Shown: positions 53,806 to 63,629, counted from the first letter of the stretch. The stretch is 64,000 bases of DNA from Quinella sp. 2Q5 (GCA_015206785.1 JADEZQ010000003.1:81591-145590); one strand, 5' to 3'. Program-made: numbers and translations. The notes: generated from the letters alone by a model not told the origin.

Positions 53806-54489
53806 TTATCGGAAGCTGAGCATTGTGTTGCCCGCGCCCGCGAAGGATTCGAAGTCGGCAATGAAGGCGTCAACGGCAGAATCAATCGCGGAATTCTTGA
53901 CGAGCATGTCGAACAGTTCCGGCGAGATTGTCGCCGCACCGACGCCGCACTTGCAAAGCTCCAGCACTTGTTGGGAGTTCTTGAAGCTGGCGGCAATGAC
54001 TTCGGTCTCCATGTGGTTGGCAGTGAAAATTTTTTGGATTTCCATAGCCACGCGCAGCCCGTCGAAGCCCATGTTGTCGATTCGGTTGACGTAGGGGGCG
54101 GCAAAGCTCGCGCCGCATTGCCCGGCAATGAACGCCTGCATTGGCGTATAAATCGCGGTGGCGGTGAAAGGAATTTCCGTGGTGTCGACGAGGATTTTCA
54201 TCGCGCGGAAACCTTCGGGCACGGCGGGGATTTTGACGTAGGTGTTCGCGCCCAAAAGGTTGACGATGTGCTTTGCCTCGGCGACGATATCATCTGCGCG
54301 GCGACTGACAGCCTGCACGTGAAGATCAGCCTCCTCGCCGATGAAGCCGCGGATTTGTCGCAACGTATCGAATGGGTTGCCGCCGACTTTGGACAGGATT
54401 GTCGGGTTCGTGGTCACGCCGCTGACAGGATAGGCGGCGTAAATTTTTTTTATGGCGTCGATGTGTGCGTCATCAATCAAAAGTTTCAT
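53806..54489 (-). CDS. transaldolase / fructose-6-phosphate aldolase (TalC/FsaA type)
   Basis: The 227-residue enzyme is of the short transaldolase type: MKLLIDDAHIDAIK, GVTTNPTIL and the Schiff-base lysine in YVKIPAVPEG (about 86), with FTATAIYTP. It either transfers dihydroxyacetone in the pentose phosphate pathway or cleaves fructose 6-phosphate; the two cannot be told apart here. GGAGTG precedes the ATG at 54,489. It follows ndh by 15 bases. Confidence 0.9.
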   Translation of the reverse strand: MKLLIDDAHIDAIKKIYAAYPVSGVTTNPTILSKVGGNPFDTLRQIRGFIGEEADLHVQAVSRRADDIVAEAKHIVNLLGANTYVKIPAVPEGFRAMKILVDTTEIPFTATAIYTPMQAFIAGQCGASFAAPYVNRIDNMGFDGLRVAMEIQKIFTANHMETEVIAASFKNSQQVLELCKCGVGAATISPELFDMLVKNSAIDSAVDAFIADFESFAGAGNTMLSFR

Positions 54490-54504
54490 GCCAATCACTC
54501 CGAA

Positions 54505-55776
54505 TCACTTGTTGGGATCCAAGCTGATGTTGGTTATGATTCGTCCGAGGCGTGCGCTGGTCAGGAAGTTCAACGCCCACTTGAAGGCGACGGTCATGTT
54601 CGTATAGAAACCCGCCAGTCGAATGAGGTGGACGACCATCCACGCGCACCACGCCATAAAGCCGGTCATCTTCGGGCTGCCAACGACCGCCTCGCCGCGA
54701 CCGATTGTAGCCATTGCGCCCAAATCTTTGTAAACGAACTTCTCAAGGTTGCCCTCGCCCTTGATGAGCTTCATGATATTTTTATGCGCAACCTTAGCTT
54801 CCTGCGTGGCAACGGGCGCGACCGTCGGCAACGGGCGTTTCATGTCGCCATGCATAAAGGCGGCGCAATCGCCGATAGCAAAGACGTTCCCGTTGACGGC
54901 ACCGCGCACCATCAAGTTTTCTTCGACCCAGATGCGACCGTCGCGAGCACATTCGCCGCCGCAGTTCTTCATCATGTCCACAGCCCTGACGCCCGCCGCC
55001 CAAATGACGGTTGTCGTCGGGATTTTGACGCCGCTCTTGAGCGTGAGTACGTTCCCGTCATAGTCGACGACCTGCGTGTTGAGCATAACCTCGACGCCCT
55101 TCTTCTCCAGGACTTTGACGGTGTGCTGTTGAAGATCTTCGGGGAGCATGGGCAAAAGCCGCGGCGTCGCCTCAATCAGCTTGATGCTCACGTCGTTGAA
55201 GTCCAGCAGGTGGAATTCTTTCTTCTGTATGGCGATGAGTTCGGCAATCGCACCCGCCTCCTCAACGCCCGTCGGACCGCCGCCGACCACGACGAAGGTC
55301 ATGCGTTTCTTGCGGTCTTCCGGCGTGCGATAGGGCTTCTCGGCGCGTTCAAACTCATGGATGACGTGGTTGCGGATGTGCACCGCCTCTTGCAATGTTT
55401 TCATGCCGAAAGCGTGCTCTTCGACGCTCTTCATGCCGAAGAAGTTCGTCGTGGCTCCCGCCGCCAAAACCAGATAGTCATAGGCAATTTCGCCGTGGTT
55501 GGTGATGACGACGTTTCGCGCCTGGTCGACGCCCTGAACCTTTGCCATATACAGGTTGACGTTGGGGCAATCGCGGAAGAACGAGCGGATGGGGTAGGCA
55601 ATTTCGCCCGTCTCCAAAACCGACGTGGAAACTTGATACAGAAGCGGCTGGAACAGGTGGAAGTTATGGCGGTCGATCAAAGTCACGTCGACGTTTTCTT
55701 TGGCGAAGAGTTGCCCGATTTTGATGCCGCCGAAGCCGCCGCCCACGATTACGATTTTGGGTTTGCCGTTTGACAT
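54505..55776 (-). CDS. ndh: type II NADH dehydrogenase (NDH-2)
   Basis: The 423-residue FAD enzyme oxidises NADH and reduces quinone without pumping protons. FAD loop VIVGGGFGGI (about 9-18), NAD loop FVVVGGGPTGVEEAG (about 163-177), FAIGDCAAF near 300 and a C-terminal hydrophobic anchor (about 375-410) are present. GGAGGT precedes the ATG. In a mostly anaerobic lineage it may serve NADH disposal or oxygen protection (inference). Confidence 0.94.
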   Translation of the reverse strand: MSNGKPKIVIVGGGFGGIKIGQLFAKENVDVTLIDRHNFHLFQPLLYQVSTSVLETGEIAYPIRSFFRDCPNVNLYMAKVQGVDQARNVVITNHGEIAYDYLVLAAGATTNFFGMKSVEEHAFGMKTLQEAVHIRNHVIHEFERAEKPYRTPEDRKKRMTFVVVGGGPTGVEEAGAIAELIAIQKKEFHLLDFNDVSIKLIEATPRLLPMLPEDLQQHTVKVLEKKGVEVMLNTQVVDYDGNVLTLKSGVKIPTTTVIWAAGVRAVDMMKNCGGECARDGRIWVEENLMVRGAVNGNVFAIGDCAAFMHGDMKRPLPTVAPVATQEAKVAHKNIMKLIKGEGNLEKFVYKDLGAMATIGRGEAVVGSPKMTGFMAWCAWMVVHLIRLAGFYTNMTVAFKWALNFLTSARLGRIITNISLDPNK

Positions 55777-55861
55777 ATTAGAAACCTCCTAAGCTTGAAG
55801 TGAAATTTTTAACTTAACGGGCTAAAAATATATCGGGATGAGCTCCCGTCTGTCGTACGTT

Positions 55862-55881
55862 CCGTGATTATTTTACCACAA
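55862..55881 (-). promoter_or_regulatory. possible Rex-like operator before ndh
   Basis: Minus strand TTGTGG-N8-ATCACGG is a partial match to the redox sensor Rex site (TTGTGAA-N6-TTCACAA). It lies about 25 bases after the ndh -10, where bound Rex would block transcription. Two positions in each half differ from consensus. Confidence 0.3.
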
Positions 55882-55905
55882 CCCCCTAACCCGTTGTCTT
55901 CGCGT

Positions 55906-55933
55906 ATGATAGCATAAATCCGCCGAATTGCAA
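55906..55933 (-). promoter_or_regulatory. sigma-A promoter of ndh-transaldolase
   Basis: Minus strand TTGCAA (55,928-55,933), N16, TATCAT (55,906-55,911), giving a leader of about 120 bases. The rest of the gap to 56,031 has no gene. Confidence 0.7.
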
Positions 55934-56031
55934 TAGTCGCGGGCAATTTACGCGCCCGAAAGATTTTCGGCGGTGTCCGTCGATGTAGCGGACAAAATTT
56001 TGGTGACATCATCGGCACAAATGTTGGAGAT

Positions 56032-57150
56032 TCATTCGTCGAAGAGATTGAGCCACTCGCCGTAGCCTTCGGTTTGCATTTTTTCGCGGGGGATGAAACG
56101 CAACGACGCGCTGTTGATGCAGTAGCGTAGACCGCCCAAATTTTTCGGACCGTCGTCGAAGACGTGACCCAGATGTGCGCCGCTCGCTTTGGCACGGACT
56201 TCGGTGCGCCGCATGTTGAACGTCAAGTCGGTGCGCTCGTCAATGAGGCTCTTGTCAATCGGTTTGCTGAAGGCAGGCCAACCGCAACCCGAATCAAACT
56301 TGTCCGCCGAGATGAACAGCGGCTGCCCGTTGGTTACGTCGACATAAATCCCCGCGCGAAACTCGGCGTCGTATTCGTTGCGGAAGGGCGGCTCGGTGGC
56401 TGCCTGTTGAGTGACGGCGCGTTGAAGGTCGGTGAGCTGTTCAAGCGTCTGCTCGTCGGGCTTGCCGAAAATTTTGCCGCGAGAAAAATTTTTGTCTGCG
56501 AAGGCGCACGCCGCCTTGGACTTAACCTGCTCGTCAATCAAGCTGCGCGGCACGTGGCAATAACCGTTCGGATTCTTGACGAGATAGCGTTGATGCTCGT
56601 CCTCGGCGCGGTAGAAATTTTTTATCGGCAGACACTCCACGGCGACGGGCTCGGAATATTTTTCTTGCAGATGCTTGAGGAAGTCGGCAACAACAGATTC
56701 GTCGGCGGCGTCGCTGAAATAAATTCCCGTGCGATATTGAACGCCGACATCGTTGCCCTGACGGTTGACGGTCGTCGGATCAATCGATTGGCTGAAGATT
56801 TCCAGAAGCTCCGTGAGCGAAACCTCGTTCGGGTTGTAGACGACGTGGACGGTCTCGGCGTGACCGGAATCTCTGCAGACTTGGCGATAGGTCGGGTTGC
56901 GTGTGTTGCCGTTGGCGTAGCCGACTTCGACATCAACGACGCCGCGGACGTTGCGCATGAGTTCTTCGGTGCCCCAAAAACATCCGCCCGCCAAAAAAAT
57001 TTCGGACTCACCGTTGCCTTTGACGAGCTGTTGAAAAATTTCTTCGGGAACGGGCGCATTGGGGTCACGCGCAGACGACGACGAACATCCGCTGACGAGC
57101 GACGTCGCCGCCATAGCCAGCACACTCAAAAAATTTTTCCACTTCGACAT
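56032..57150 (-). CDS. msrAB: envelope-anchored peptide methionine sulfoxide reductase MsrA-MsrB fusion
   Basis: The 372-residue protein repairs both epimers of oxidised methionine. A lipoprotein signal ([22 protein letters not shown], lipobox Cys 22) is followed by MsrA (about 48-210; GCFWGTEE with catalytic C57, and GYANG) and MsrB (about 235-365; [13 protein letters not shown] and the resolving/catalytic block [13 protein letters not shown]). It should sit outside the inner membrane, repairing envelope proteins. The frame is open 38 codons upstream, but the ATG at 57,150 has GAGGAGG at the right place. Confidence 0.93.
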   Translation of the reverse strand: MSKWKNFLSVLAMAATSLVSGCSSSSARDPNAPVPEEIFQQLVKGNGESEIFLAGGCFWGTEELMRNVRGVVDVEVGYANGNTRNPTYRQVCRDSGHAETVHVVYNPNEVSLTELLEIFSQSIDPTTVNRQGNDVGVQYRTGIYFSDAADESVVADFLKHLQEKYSEPVAVECLPIKNFYRAEDEHQRYLVKNPNGYCHVPRSLIDEQVKSKAACAFADKNFSRGKIFGKPDEQTLEQLTDLQRAVTQQAATEPPFRNEYDAEFRAGIYVDVTNGQPLFISADKFDSGCGWPAFSKPIDKSLIDERTDLTFNMRRTEVRAKASGAHLGHVFDDGPKNLGGLRYCINSASLRFIPREKMQTEGYGEWLNLFDE

Positions 57151-57173
57151 GGGACGACACCTCCTCGCCGCCG

Positions 57174-57202
57174 ATTCTAGCAGAAAATTTTCCGCGGGGC
57201 AA
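57174..57202 (-). promoter_or_regulatory. sigma-A promoter of msrAB
   Basis: Minus strand TTGCCC (57,197-57,202), N17 with an A4T4 tract, TAGAAT (57,174-57,179). Confidence 0.7.
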
Positions 57203-57203
57203 T

Positions 57204-57232
57204 TTGCCATAGGCGCGACGTTGTAGTATATT
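57204..57232 (+). promoter_or_regulatory. sigma-A promoter of secD-secF-thyX
   Basis: TTGCCA (57,204-57,209), N17, TATATT (57,227-57,232). Back to back with the msrAB promoter. Confidence 0.7.
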
Positions 57233-57269
57233 GGCGGGCGAATATGAATTTCGGAAGGGAGCAACCTTT

Positions 57270-58526
57270 GTGAGGACGAACAGTTTAATCAAGCTGCTGA
57301 TATGTCTGGTGGCAATCGTGGCGGTGTTCGTGATTTTCATCAAGCCGCTGGCAGAATCCATTCGCCAAGGTCTGGACTTGCAGGGCGGCACGCACGTCGT
57401 CTTGCAAGCCGAAGATACCGACATCGCTCAAGTCAACGAAGACGCAATGCAGCGCGTCGTGTCGATTATGGAACGGCGCATTAATGAGCTGGGCTTAACC
57501 GAGCCGATCATTCAGCGCGAAGGCGAACGTCGCGTTATCATCGAGCTGCCAGGCATCAAAGACCCCGACAAGGCGATTGAGACCATCGGCAAGACGGCAA
57601 TGCTGGAGTTCAAGGACGAGGAAGGTAACACTCTTTTGACGGGCACCGACCTCAAAGACGCGCAGGCGGCAATGAATCAGCAGAACGGTCAAAGCGTCGT
57701 CAATCTGGAGTTCAGCGACGAGGGCGCACAGAAATTTGCTGACGCCACGCTTGAGAACGTCGGGCGGACGATTGCCATTCTGTTGGACGGCGAAATTCTG
57801 ACCAACCCCGTCGTGCGCGAACCGATTCTCGGCGGCAAGGCGGAGATCTCCGGTCAACGCGACCTTGAGGAAGCGCAACGTCTCGCTGTGCTGTTGAGGA
57901 GCGGCGCATTGCCCGTCAAAGTCAACATCATCGAAACGCGCACCGTCGGTCCGTCGCTCGGTCAAGACTCCAAAGACAAGTCACAGTTCGCATTCGTCGT
58001 CGGCATAGCGGCGGTCTTGATTTTCATGCTGCTGTTCTATCGCCTGCCAGGTTTGATTGCCGATATCGCGCTCATGGCGTACACGCTGATGTTGCTCGGC
58101 ACGCTCAAGGGTCTGGACGCGACGTTAACCTTGCCGGGCGTGGCGGGAATAATTTTGTCCATCGGCATGGCGGTCGACGCCAACGTCCTCATCTTCGAGC
58201 ACTTCAAGGAGGAATTCCGCTTGGGCAAGTCGATTCGTCTGGCAATGGACGCGGGCTTTAAGCGAGCCTTCACGACAATCTTCGACTCAAACATCACGAC
58301 CATCATCGCGGCGGGCGTACTGTTCCTCTTCGGCACGGGCACCATTCGCGGCTTCGCCATAACGTTGGGGCTCGGCGTGCTGCTGAGCATGTTGACGGCG
58401 ATTACCCTGACGCAATTCCTGCTGAAACTTTTGGTCAACGCTAAAGTCGTCGAGAGCCCTTCGGCTTATGGCGCGGACGGCTTCGTCCTGTTTGACGCGG
58501 CGGCTGACGGAAAGGCGGTGAAGTAA
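57270..58526 (+). CDS. secD: protein translocase subunit SecD
   Basis: The 418-residue inner-membrane protein works with SecF to pull exported proteins across using the proton gradient. An N-terminal helix (about 9-26), [13 protein letters not shown], a periplasmic P1 domain and a five-helix block with [19 protein letters not shown] are typical. The GTG at 57,270 has GGAAGGGAG upstream. It is directly followed by secF with no gap. Confidence 0.95.
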   Translation: MRTNSLIKLLICLVAIVAVFVIFIKPLAESIRQGLDLQGGTHVVLQAEDTDIAQVNEDAMQRVVSIMERRINELGLTEPIIQREGERRVIIELPGIKDPDKAIETIGKTAMLEFKDEEGNTLLTGTDLKDAQAAMNQQNGQSVVNLEFSDEGAQKFADATLENVGRTIAILLDGEILTNPVVREPILGGKAEISGQRDLEEAQRLAVLLRSGALPVKVNIIETRTVGPSLGQDSKDKSQFAFVVGIAAVLIFMLLFYRLPGLIADIALMAYTLMLLGTLKGLDATLTLPGVAGIILSIGMAVDANVLIFEHFKEEFRLGKSIRLAMDAGFKRAFTTIFDSNITTIIAAGVLFLFGTGTIRGFAITLGLGVLLSMLTAITLTQFLLKLLVNAKVVESPSAYGADGFVLFDAAADGKAVK

Positions 58527-59417
58527 ATGCCGAGCTTTGACATTGCCGGGCGCGGGCGGATGTGGTTCATCATCTCGTTGCTCGTGATTGTGCCCGGTCT
58601 GATTTCAATGGCGACGCGTGGCTTCAACTTCGGCATCGACTTTACGGGCGGCACCATCATCGATTTGAAGTTCAACGAGCCCGTAGCGATTGCTCAGGTC
58701 CGCGAGAGTTTGAAACCCTTCGGCTTGGACGGCGCGACCATTCAGCTTTCGGGCGAAACTTCTGACGTTGCCACTTCCACCGACGTTATGATCCGCACCG
58801 TCGATTTGGAGGAAGTTCAGCGCAAGGAAGTTATGTCCGCCATTCGTGAACACGTCGGCGGCTACACTGTCCTGCGCGAAGAGAAAGTCGGCGCGGTCAT
58901 CGGCGGCGAACTCATCATGAACGCGGTGCTGGCTCTCGTCATCTCGTGGGTGCTGATCATTCTGTACGTCGCCTATCGTTTCGAATTCCGCTTCGGGCTG
59001 GCGGCGGTGGCTGCCCTCGTCCACGACATCTTGATCGTGCTGGCGTTCTTCTCGTTCACACAGCGGCAAGTCGATTCGTCGTTCGTGGCGGCGTTGCTGA
59101 CGGTCGTCGGTTACTCAATCAACGACACCATCGTCATCTTCGACAGGATACGCGAGAATTTGAAACTGCACTTCCGCCGCGGCGGCAACGTCATCGAGCT
59201 GGTGAATCGTTCCATCTATCAGACGCTGACCCGTTCGCTGTACACGGTCTTCACCTGCCTGTTCACGACGTTCGCGCTGTTCTTCTTCGGCGGCGAAACG
59301 ACCAAAGACTTCGCCTTCGCGCTCATCGTCGGCTTCATGAGCGGCTGCTACTCGTCAATCTTCATCGCCGGTCCGCTGTGGCTGGAGTTGCGCAAGTTCG
59401 GGGGTCGTGCCAAATGA
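58527..59417 (+). CDS. secF: protein translocase subunit SecF
   Basis: The 296-residue partner of SecD shows GFNFGIDFTGGTIIDLKF, six transmembrane helices, and GYSINDTIVIFDRIRENL in the conserved RND-like core. The ATG directly follows the secD stop. Its stop overlaps thyX by 4 bases (ATGA). Confidence 0.96.
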   Translation: MPSFDIAGRGRMWFIISLLVIVPGLISMATRGFNFGIDFTGGTIIDLKFNEPVAIAQVRESLKPFGLDGATIQLSGETSDVATSTDVMIRTVDLEEVQRKEVMSAIREHVGGYTVLREEKVGAVIGGELIMNAVLALVISWVLIILYVAYRFEFRFGLAAVAALVHDILIVLAFFSFTQRQVDSSFVAALLTVVGYSINDTIVIFDRIRENLKLHFRRGGNVIELVNRSIYQTLTRSLYTVFTCLFTTFALFFFGGETTKDFAFALIVGFMSGCYSSIFIAGPLWLELRKFGGRAK

Positions 59418-60034
59418 AAATCATCGAGCCGAGCGTTGAGCTTGCCGAAGACTTCGACGCGGCGGCTGTCATGCAAAAGATTGAACGCGCCGGTCGCGTC
59501 TGCTACAAATCCGAAGCCAACATCAAAGCCGACAGCGCGGAAAAATTTATTCGCGGCATAATCCGTCGCGGGCACGAGTCGGTTATCGAACACGCGTCCG
59601 CCTCGTTCAAAATCATCTGCGACCGCGGCGTCAGCCACGAACTCGTTCGCCATCGCCTGGCGTCGTATTCGCAGGAGAGCACGCGTTACTGCGACTACAC
59701 CGCGGGGAAATTCGGCGGCGAGCTCACGTTTATCCGCCCGTGCTTTTGGTCGGAAGACGACGAAAATTTTCAGCTCTGGTCGGCGACAATGGCAACCGTC
59801 GAAAAAAATTATCTGGCTCTGCGTGCGAACGGTGCCAAGCCCGAAGAGGCACGTTCAATCCTGCCAAACTCGTTGAAGACGGAAATTTTCGTGACAATGA
59901 ATCTGCGCGAGCTGCGTCATTTCCTGAAACTGCGGACGGCTCCGGCGGCACATCCTCAAATGCGGCAGGTCGCGCTGAAAATGTTGGACATTCTCTGCGA
60001 CAAGTTGCCCGCGCTCTTCGACGACATCGGCTGA
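59414..60034 (+). CDS. thyX: FAD-dependent thymidylate synthase ThyX
   Basis: The 206-residue enzyme methylates dUMP to dTMP with FAD and NADPH, producing tetrahydrofolate. The diagnostic motif RHRLASYSQESTR is at 79-91. The frame is open far upstream within secF, but the ATG at 59,414 overlaps the secF stop and gives the normal N-terminus and length. Confidence 0.96.
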   Translation: MKIIEPSVELAEDFDAAAVMQKIERAGRVCYKSEANIKADSAEKFIRGIIRRGHESVIEHASASFKIICDRGVSHELVRHRLASYSQESTRYCDYTAGKFGGELTFIRPCFWSEDDENFQLWSATMATVEKNYLALRANGAKPEEARSILPNSLKTEIFVTMNLRELRHFLKLRTAPAAHPQMRQVALKMLDILCDKLPALFDDIG

Positions 60035-60052
60035 AAAATTTTTGCGCCGCGG

Positions 60053-60081
60053 TTGAAAATCGTCCTACGTCGCAATATAAT
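60053..60081 (+). promoter_or_regulatory. sigma-A promoter of rpiB
   Basis: TTGAAA (60,053-60,058), N17, TATAAT (60,076-60,081), 34 bases before the start. It is one of the best boxes in the window. Confidence 0.85.
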
Positions 60082-60114
60082 CGTCGCGGAAAATTTTTCG
60101 GAGGAGTTGTTGAC

Positions 60115-60558
60115 ATGAAGATCACGATTGGCAGCGATCACGGCGCGGTTGAACTTAAGGACGAGGTCAAAAAAGTTCTGGCGGAGTTCCCCGACATCGA
60201 AGTCAACGACGTCGGCACCTTCGGCACCGCGAGCGTCGATTATCCCGACATCGCCGAGAAAGTTTGCGCGGACGTCGTCAGCGGCGCGGCAGACCGTGGC
60301 ATCGTTCTTTGCGGCACGGGCATCGGCATTTCCATCGCGTCCAACAAGATTGACGGCATACGTTGCGCGCTTTGCAATGACGTCTATTCCGCCCGCATGA
60401 GCCGCGAACACAACGACGCAAACGTCTTGGCAATGGGCGGGCGCGTCACGGGCTTCGGTCCCGCCGGCGAAATCGTTCGCGTGTGGGTCACCACCGAATT
60501 CACCGGCGGACGTCACGCGCGGCGCGTCGGCAAGATTATGGCTCTTCAGGACAAATGA
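60115..60558 (+). CDS. rpiB: ribose-5-phosphate isomerase B
   Basis: The 147-residue enzyme interconverts ribose and ribulose 5-phosphate. KITIGSDHGAVELK, GIVLCGTGIGISIASNK with catalytic Cys, and SREHNDANVLAMGGRV are the family blocks. GGAGGAG precedes the ATG; the upstream open frame is not used. A strong terminator follows, so it is a single-gene transcript. Confidence 0.96.
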   Translation: MKITIGSDHGAVELKDEVKKVLAEFPDIEVNDVGTFGTASVDYPDIAEKVCADVVSGAADRGIVLCGTGIGISIASNKIDGIRCALCNDVYSARMSREHNDANVLAMGGRVTGFGPAGEIVRVWVTTEFTGGRHARRVGKIMALQDK

Positions 60559-60580
60559 ACAGCTCGGCAACCGAACACTT

Positions 60581-60609
60581 TCCCCGCCGAAAGCGGCGGG
60601 ATTTTTTTT
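60581..60609 (+). terminator. rpiB terminator
   Basis: CCCGCCG, AAAG loop, CGGCGGG, then A and T8. Confidence 0.92.
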
Positions 60610-60636
60610 GCGCACAGTGGCGACGGCGGCGGGCAG

Positions 60637-60665
60637 TTGCAAAAGAAAATGAAGCGTGGTAGAAT
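60637..60665 (+). promoter_or_regulatory. sigma-A promoter of ispE-gntR-glmU
   Basis: TTGCAA (60,637-60,642), N17, TAGAAT (60,660-60,665), 31 bases before ispE. Confidence 0.7.
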
Positions 60666-60696
60666 TCCCCCGAAAATTTGAAGGCGTGGTGAGCTG

Positions 60697-61551
60697 ATGC
60701 TGAGAGAATTGGCGCGGGCGAAAATAAATCTGACGCTCGACATCACGGGGCTGCGGGCGGACGGCTATCACGCGGTCTCGATGATAATGCAGACTGTGGA
60801 CTTGGCGGACGAGGTGACGCTCAAAAAAATTTCGGGCGGTGTGTCGTTGTCGATGGACGCGACGGGAATTGAAGGCGGCGAAAACATTCCCCGCGACGAA
60901 AAAAATTTGGCGTGGCGTGCGGCTGCCGAAGTTCAAAAGTTTTGCGGACGATCTCTCGGCACGGCGATTGAGCTGGTGAAAAAAATTCCTGCGGCGGCGG
61001 GACTGGCGGGCGGCTCGGCTGATGCGGCGGCGGTCATTCGCGGCATGAATCGTCTGCACGAACTCAATCTCACCGTTGAGGACATGTGCGCTATCGGCGC
61101 GGGCGTCGGCTCGGACGTTCCCTTCTGCATAGTCGGCGGCACGTGCCTTGCCGAAGGGCGCGGCGAACTTTTGACGCGGCTGGCTCCCATGAAAAAATTC
61201 AGCGTCGTCCTCGCCAAACCCGACGGCGAAATTTCCACCGCGTGGGCATACAAGACCTACGACGCGAATCCCGCAACCGTTCACCCGCCAACCACCGAGA
61301 TTATCGCTCAGCTTGAACGTGGGGAATTCGACGCGGCGTTCAAAAATTTTTCCAACGTCCTGGAGGGCGTCGCGCTCAAGAAAATCCCCGCCATTGCCGA
61401 GAGCAAACGCAAGATGATTGCCGCCGGTGCCAAGGTCGCCTTGATGAGCGGCTCAGGTCCGACGGTTTTTGCGCTAACTGATGAAGCACGCGCCGAAAGC
61501 ATTGCCGCCGCCGTTGACGCCGCGCAGGTCTTCATCACAGAGTTTCATTGA
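60697..61551 (+). CDS. ispE: 4-diphosphocytidyl-2-C-methyl-D-erythritol kinase
   Basis: The 284-residue GHMP kinase acts in the MEP route to isoprenoids (needed for undecaprenyl carriers). ARAKINLTLDITGLRADGYH, the glycine-rich IPAAAGLAGGSADAAA, and LMSGSGPTVFAL are the three GHMP motifs. Length is normal. Confidence 0.96.
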   Translation: MLRELARAKINLTLDITGLRADGYHAVSMIMQTVDLADEVTLKKISGGVSLSMDATGIEGGENIPRDEKNLAWRAAAEVQKFCGRSLGTAIELVKKIPAAAGLAGGSADAAAVIRGMNRLHELNLTVEDMCAIGAGVGSDVPFCIVGGTCLAEGRGELLTRLAPMKKFSVVLAKPDGEISTAWAYKTYDANPATVHPPTTEIIAQLERGEFDAAFKNFSNVLEGVALKKIPAIAESKRKMIAAGAKVALMSGSGPTVFALTDEARAESIAAAVDAAQVFITEFH

Positions 61552-61566
61552 GTAAGGATGACGAAC

Positions 61567-62244
61567 ATGGGCAGACTGGAACCGATAACGATCAACAGCT
61601 ACCAACCCCTGCGCGAGACGGTGTGCGAAGTTCTGCGCGACGCAATACGCCGCGGGGTCTTGGAGCCGGGCGAAAGGCTGATGGAAGTTCAGCTTGCCGA
61701 AGAGCTCGGAATCAGCCGCACGCCCGTTCGCGAGGCAATCCGCAAGCTCGAACAGGAAGGCTATGTCATTATGATGCCGCGGCGCGGAACTTACGTCTCC
61801 AGCATGTCGGTGCACGACGTCAAAGAAATTTTTGAGATCCGCTCGGCTTTGGAGTCGCTGTCGACAAGTTTGGCGGCAATGCGCATTGAACCCGACGAGC
61901 TCGACAGACTGCGCGCACTGCTCGGCGAAATCGAAGGGCACATTCAACGCCGCGACATCGACAAAATCGTCGAAACCGACATCGAATTTCACGGGTTGCT
62001 TTATCGCGTCAGCCGCAACGAAAGGCTCGTGGCAATCATCGGCAACCTCAAAGAACAACTCGCCCGCTTCAGAACGCTCAGCATGTCCTATCCGGGTCGG
62101 CTGCAAGAGACATTGCAAGAACATCGCGCAATGGTTGAGGCAATTGCCGCAGGCGACGTGGACGCCGCACGCGACGCCGCCGAACGTCATATGGAACAGG
62201 CGGAAGAGACTCTGCTTAAGGCAATGCGCCATCACAGCGATTAA
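61567..62244 (+). CDS. GntR-family transcriptional regulator with FCD domain
   Basis: The 225-residue regulator has an N-terminal winged helix (about 10-75; ERLMEVQLAEELGISRTPVR is the DNA-reading helix region) and an all-helical C-terminal FCD domain (about 85-215) that binds a small organic acid and often a metal. The ATG at 61,567 is preferred over the one at 61,558 on spacing to TAAGGA. It sits between ispE and glmU, an order common in Firmicutes. The ligand is unknown. Confidence 0.9.
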   Translation: MGRLEPITINSYQPLRETVCEVLRDAIRRGVLEPGERLMEVQLAEELGISRTPVREAIRKLEQEGYVIMMPRRGTYVSSMSVHDVKEIFEIRSALESLSTSLAAMRIEPDELDRLRALLGEIEGHIQRRDIDKIVETDIEFHGLLYRVSRNERLVAIIGNLKEQLARFRTLSMSYPGRLQETLQEHRAMVEAIAAGDVDAARDAAERHMEQAEETLLKAMRHHSD

Positions 62245-62270
62245 ACCGTTAAGCAAAGAGGTGATATCAC

Positions 62271-63629
62271 ATGAAATTTGAAACGTTAATACTGGCGGCG
62301 GGCAAGGGAACGCGCATGAAGAGCAAGCTGCCCAAAGTCCTGCATAAAGTCGGCGGCAAACCCATGCTTCAACATGTCATCGACGCGGCAAAACAGGCAG
62401 GCTCGCAGCGTGAAGTCGTCGTCATAGGCTCGGGTGCCGAACTCGTTCAACAGACGATTAGCGGCGTGGAATTTGTCGAGCAGACTCAACAGCTCGGCAC
62501 AGGTCACGCGGTCTTGATGGCGCGGAAAAACTTCGACCATTCGTCGGGAACGCTGCTGATCCTTTGCGGCGATACTCCGCTTCTGACGAGCAAGCTCCTG
62601 CAAAACTTTGCAACCGCCCACGAAAATTCCAAATGCGCCGCGACCGTCCTCACCGCCGAAATGCCCGACCCCACAGGCTACGGGCGCGTCATTCATGAGG
62701 ACGACGGCACCTTCAGCCGAATCGTTGAGGACAAGGACGCCGACGCCGCTCAACGAAAAATCCGCGAGGTCAATGCGGGCGTCTATTGCTTCGACGTGCA
62801 AAAACTCTTCGGCGCACTCGAACGCGTCACCAATGACAACGCGCAGGGCGAATACTACCTGCCCGACGTGCTTGCCATCCTCAAAGGCGACGGCGAGACC
62901 GTTGGCACCTTCGGAGCCGAATATTGCGAAGAGACCATCGGCATTAACAGCCGCGTTCAGCTTGCCGCTGCCGAAAGAATTCTGCGCCAACGAAAGACCT
63001 TCGAGCTGATGAACAACGGCGTCACCATCGTCGACCCGCATTCGACCTTCATTGATGTTGACGTCGAAATCGGTCAAGACACCGTCATTCATCCGAACAC
63101 GTACTTGGAAGGCGCAACGAAGATTGGAAGCGACTGCGACATCGGTCCCGACGTCCGCTTCGTGAACATGACTGTCGGCAACAACGTCACCGCGCACTTC
63201 AGCTATTGCCACGACGCCGAGATTTATAACGACGTCACGATTGGTCCATATGTTCACGTGCGCCCCGGCACTAAGATCAGCGACCGCGTCAAAGTCGGCA
63301 ACTTCGTCGAAATCAAAAACTCCACCATCGGCAAGGGCACGAAGCTGCCGCACCTGCAATACATCGGCGACAGCGACGTTGGCGAAGGCGTCAACATCGG
63401 TTGCGGCACCGTCACCTGCAACTACGACGGCAAGAACAAGCATCGCACCAAAATCGGCGACAACGCTTTTATCGGCTGCAACACAAATCTCGTCGCGCCC
63501 GTCAGCGTTGGCGACGGCGCATACATCGCCGCGGGTTCGACCATCACTAAGGACGTGCCCATGAATAATCTGGCAATCGCTCGCGCACGTCAGACCAACA
63601 TCGACAACTGGAACGACAAACGCAAATGA
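62271..63629 (+). CDS. glmU: bifunctional UDP-GlcNAc pyrophosphorylase / GlcN-1-P acetyltransferase
   Basis: The 452-residue enzyme makes UDP-GlcNAc, the precursor of peptidoglycan and LPS. N-terminal uridyltransferase (ILAAGKGTRMKSKLPKVLHK, TQQLGTGHAV, LCGDTPLL) and C-terminal left-handed beta-helix acetyltransferase (IGPYVHVRPGTKI, GCGTVTCNYDGKNKHRT) are complete. Confidence 0.97.
   Translation: MKFETLILAAGKGTRMKSKLPKVLHKVGGKPMLQHVIDAAKQAGSQREVVVIGSGAELVQQTISGVEFVEQTQQLGTGHAVLMARKNFDHSSGTLLILCGDTPLLTSKLLQNFATAHENSKCAATVLTAEMPDPTGYGRVIHEDDGTFSRIVEDKDADAAQRKIREVNAGVYCFDVQKLFGALERVTNDNAQGEYYLPDVLAILKGDGETVGTFGAEYCEETIGINSRVQLAAAERILRQRKTFELMNNGVTIVDPHSTFIDVDVEIGQDTVIHPNTYLEGATKIGSDCDIGPDVRFVNMTVGNNVTAHFSYCHDAEIYNDVTIGPYVHVRPGTKISDRVKVGNFVEIKNSTIGKGTKLPHLQYIGDSDVGEGVNIGCGTVTCNYDGKNKHRTKIGDNAFIGCNTNLVAPVSVGDGAYIAAGSTITKDVPMNNLAIARARQTNIDNWNDKRK

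Noticed and set aside
53797..55773. A 658-codon open frame on the plus strand
   Set aside because: It is exactly antisense to transaldolase and ndh, has no ribosome site and no recognisable motif. Such mirror frames are common here because the codon use avoids TTA, CTA and TCA.
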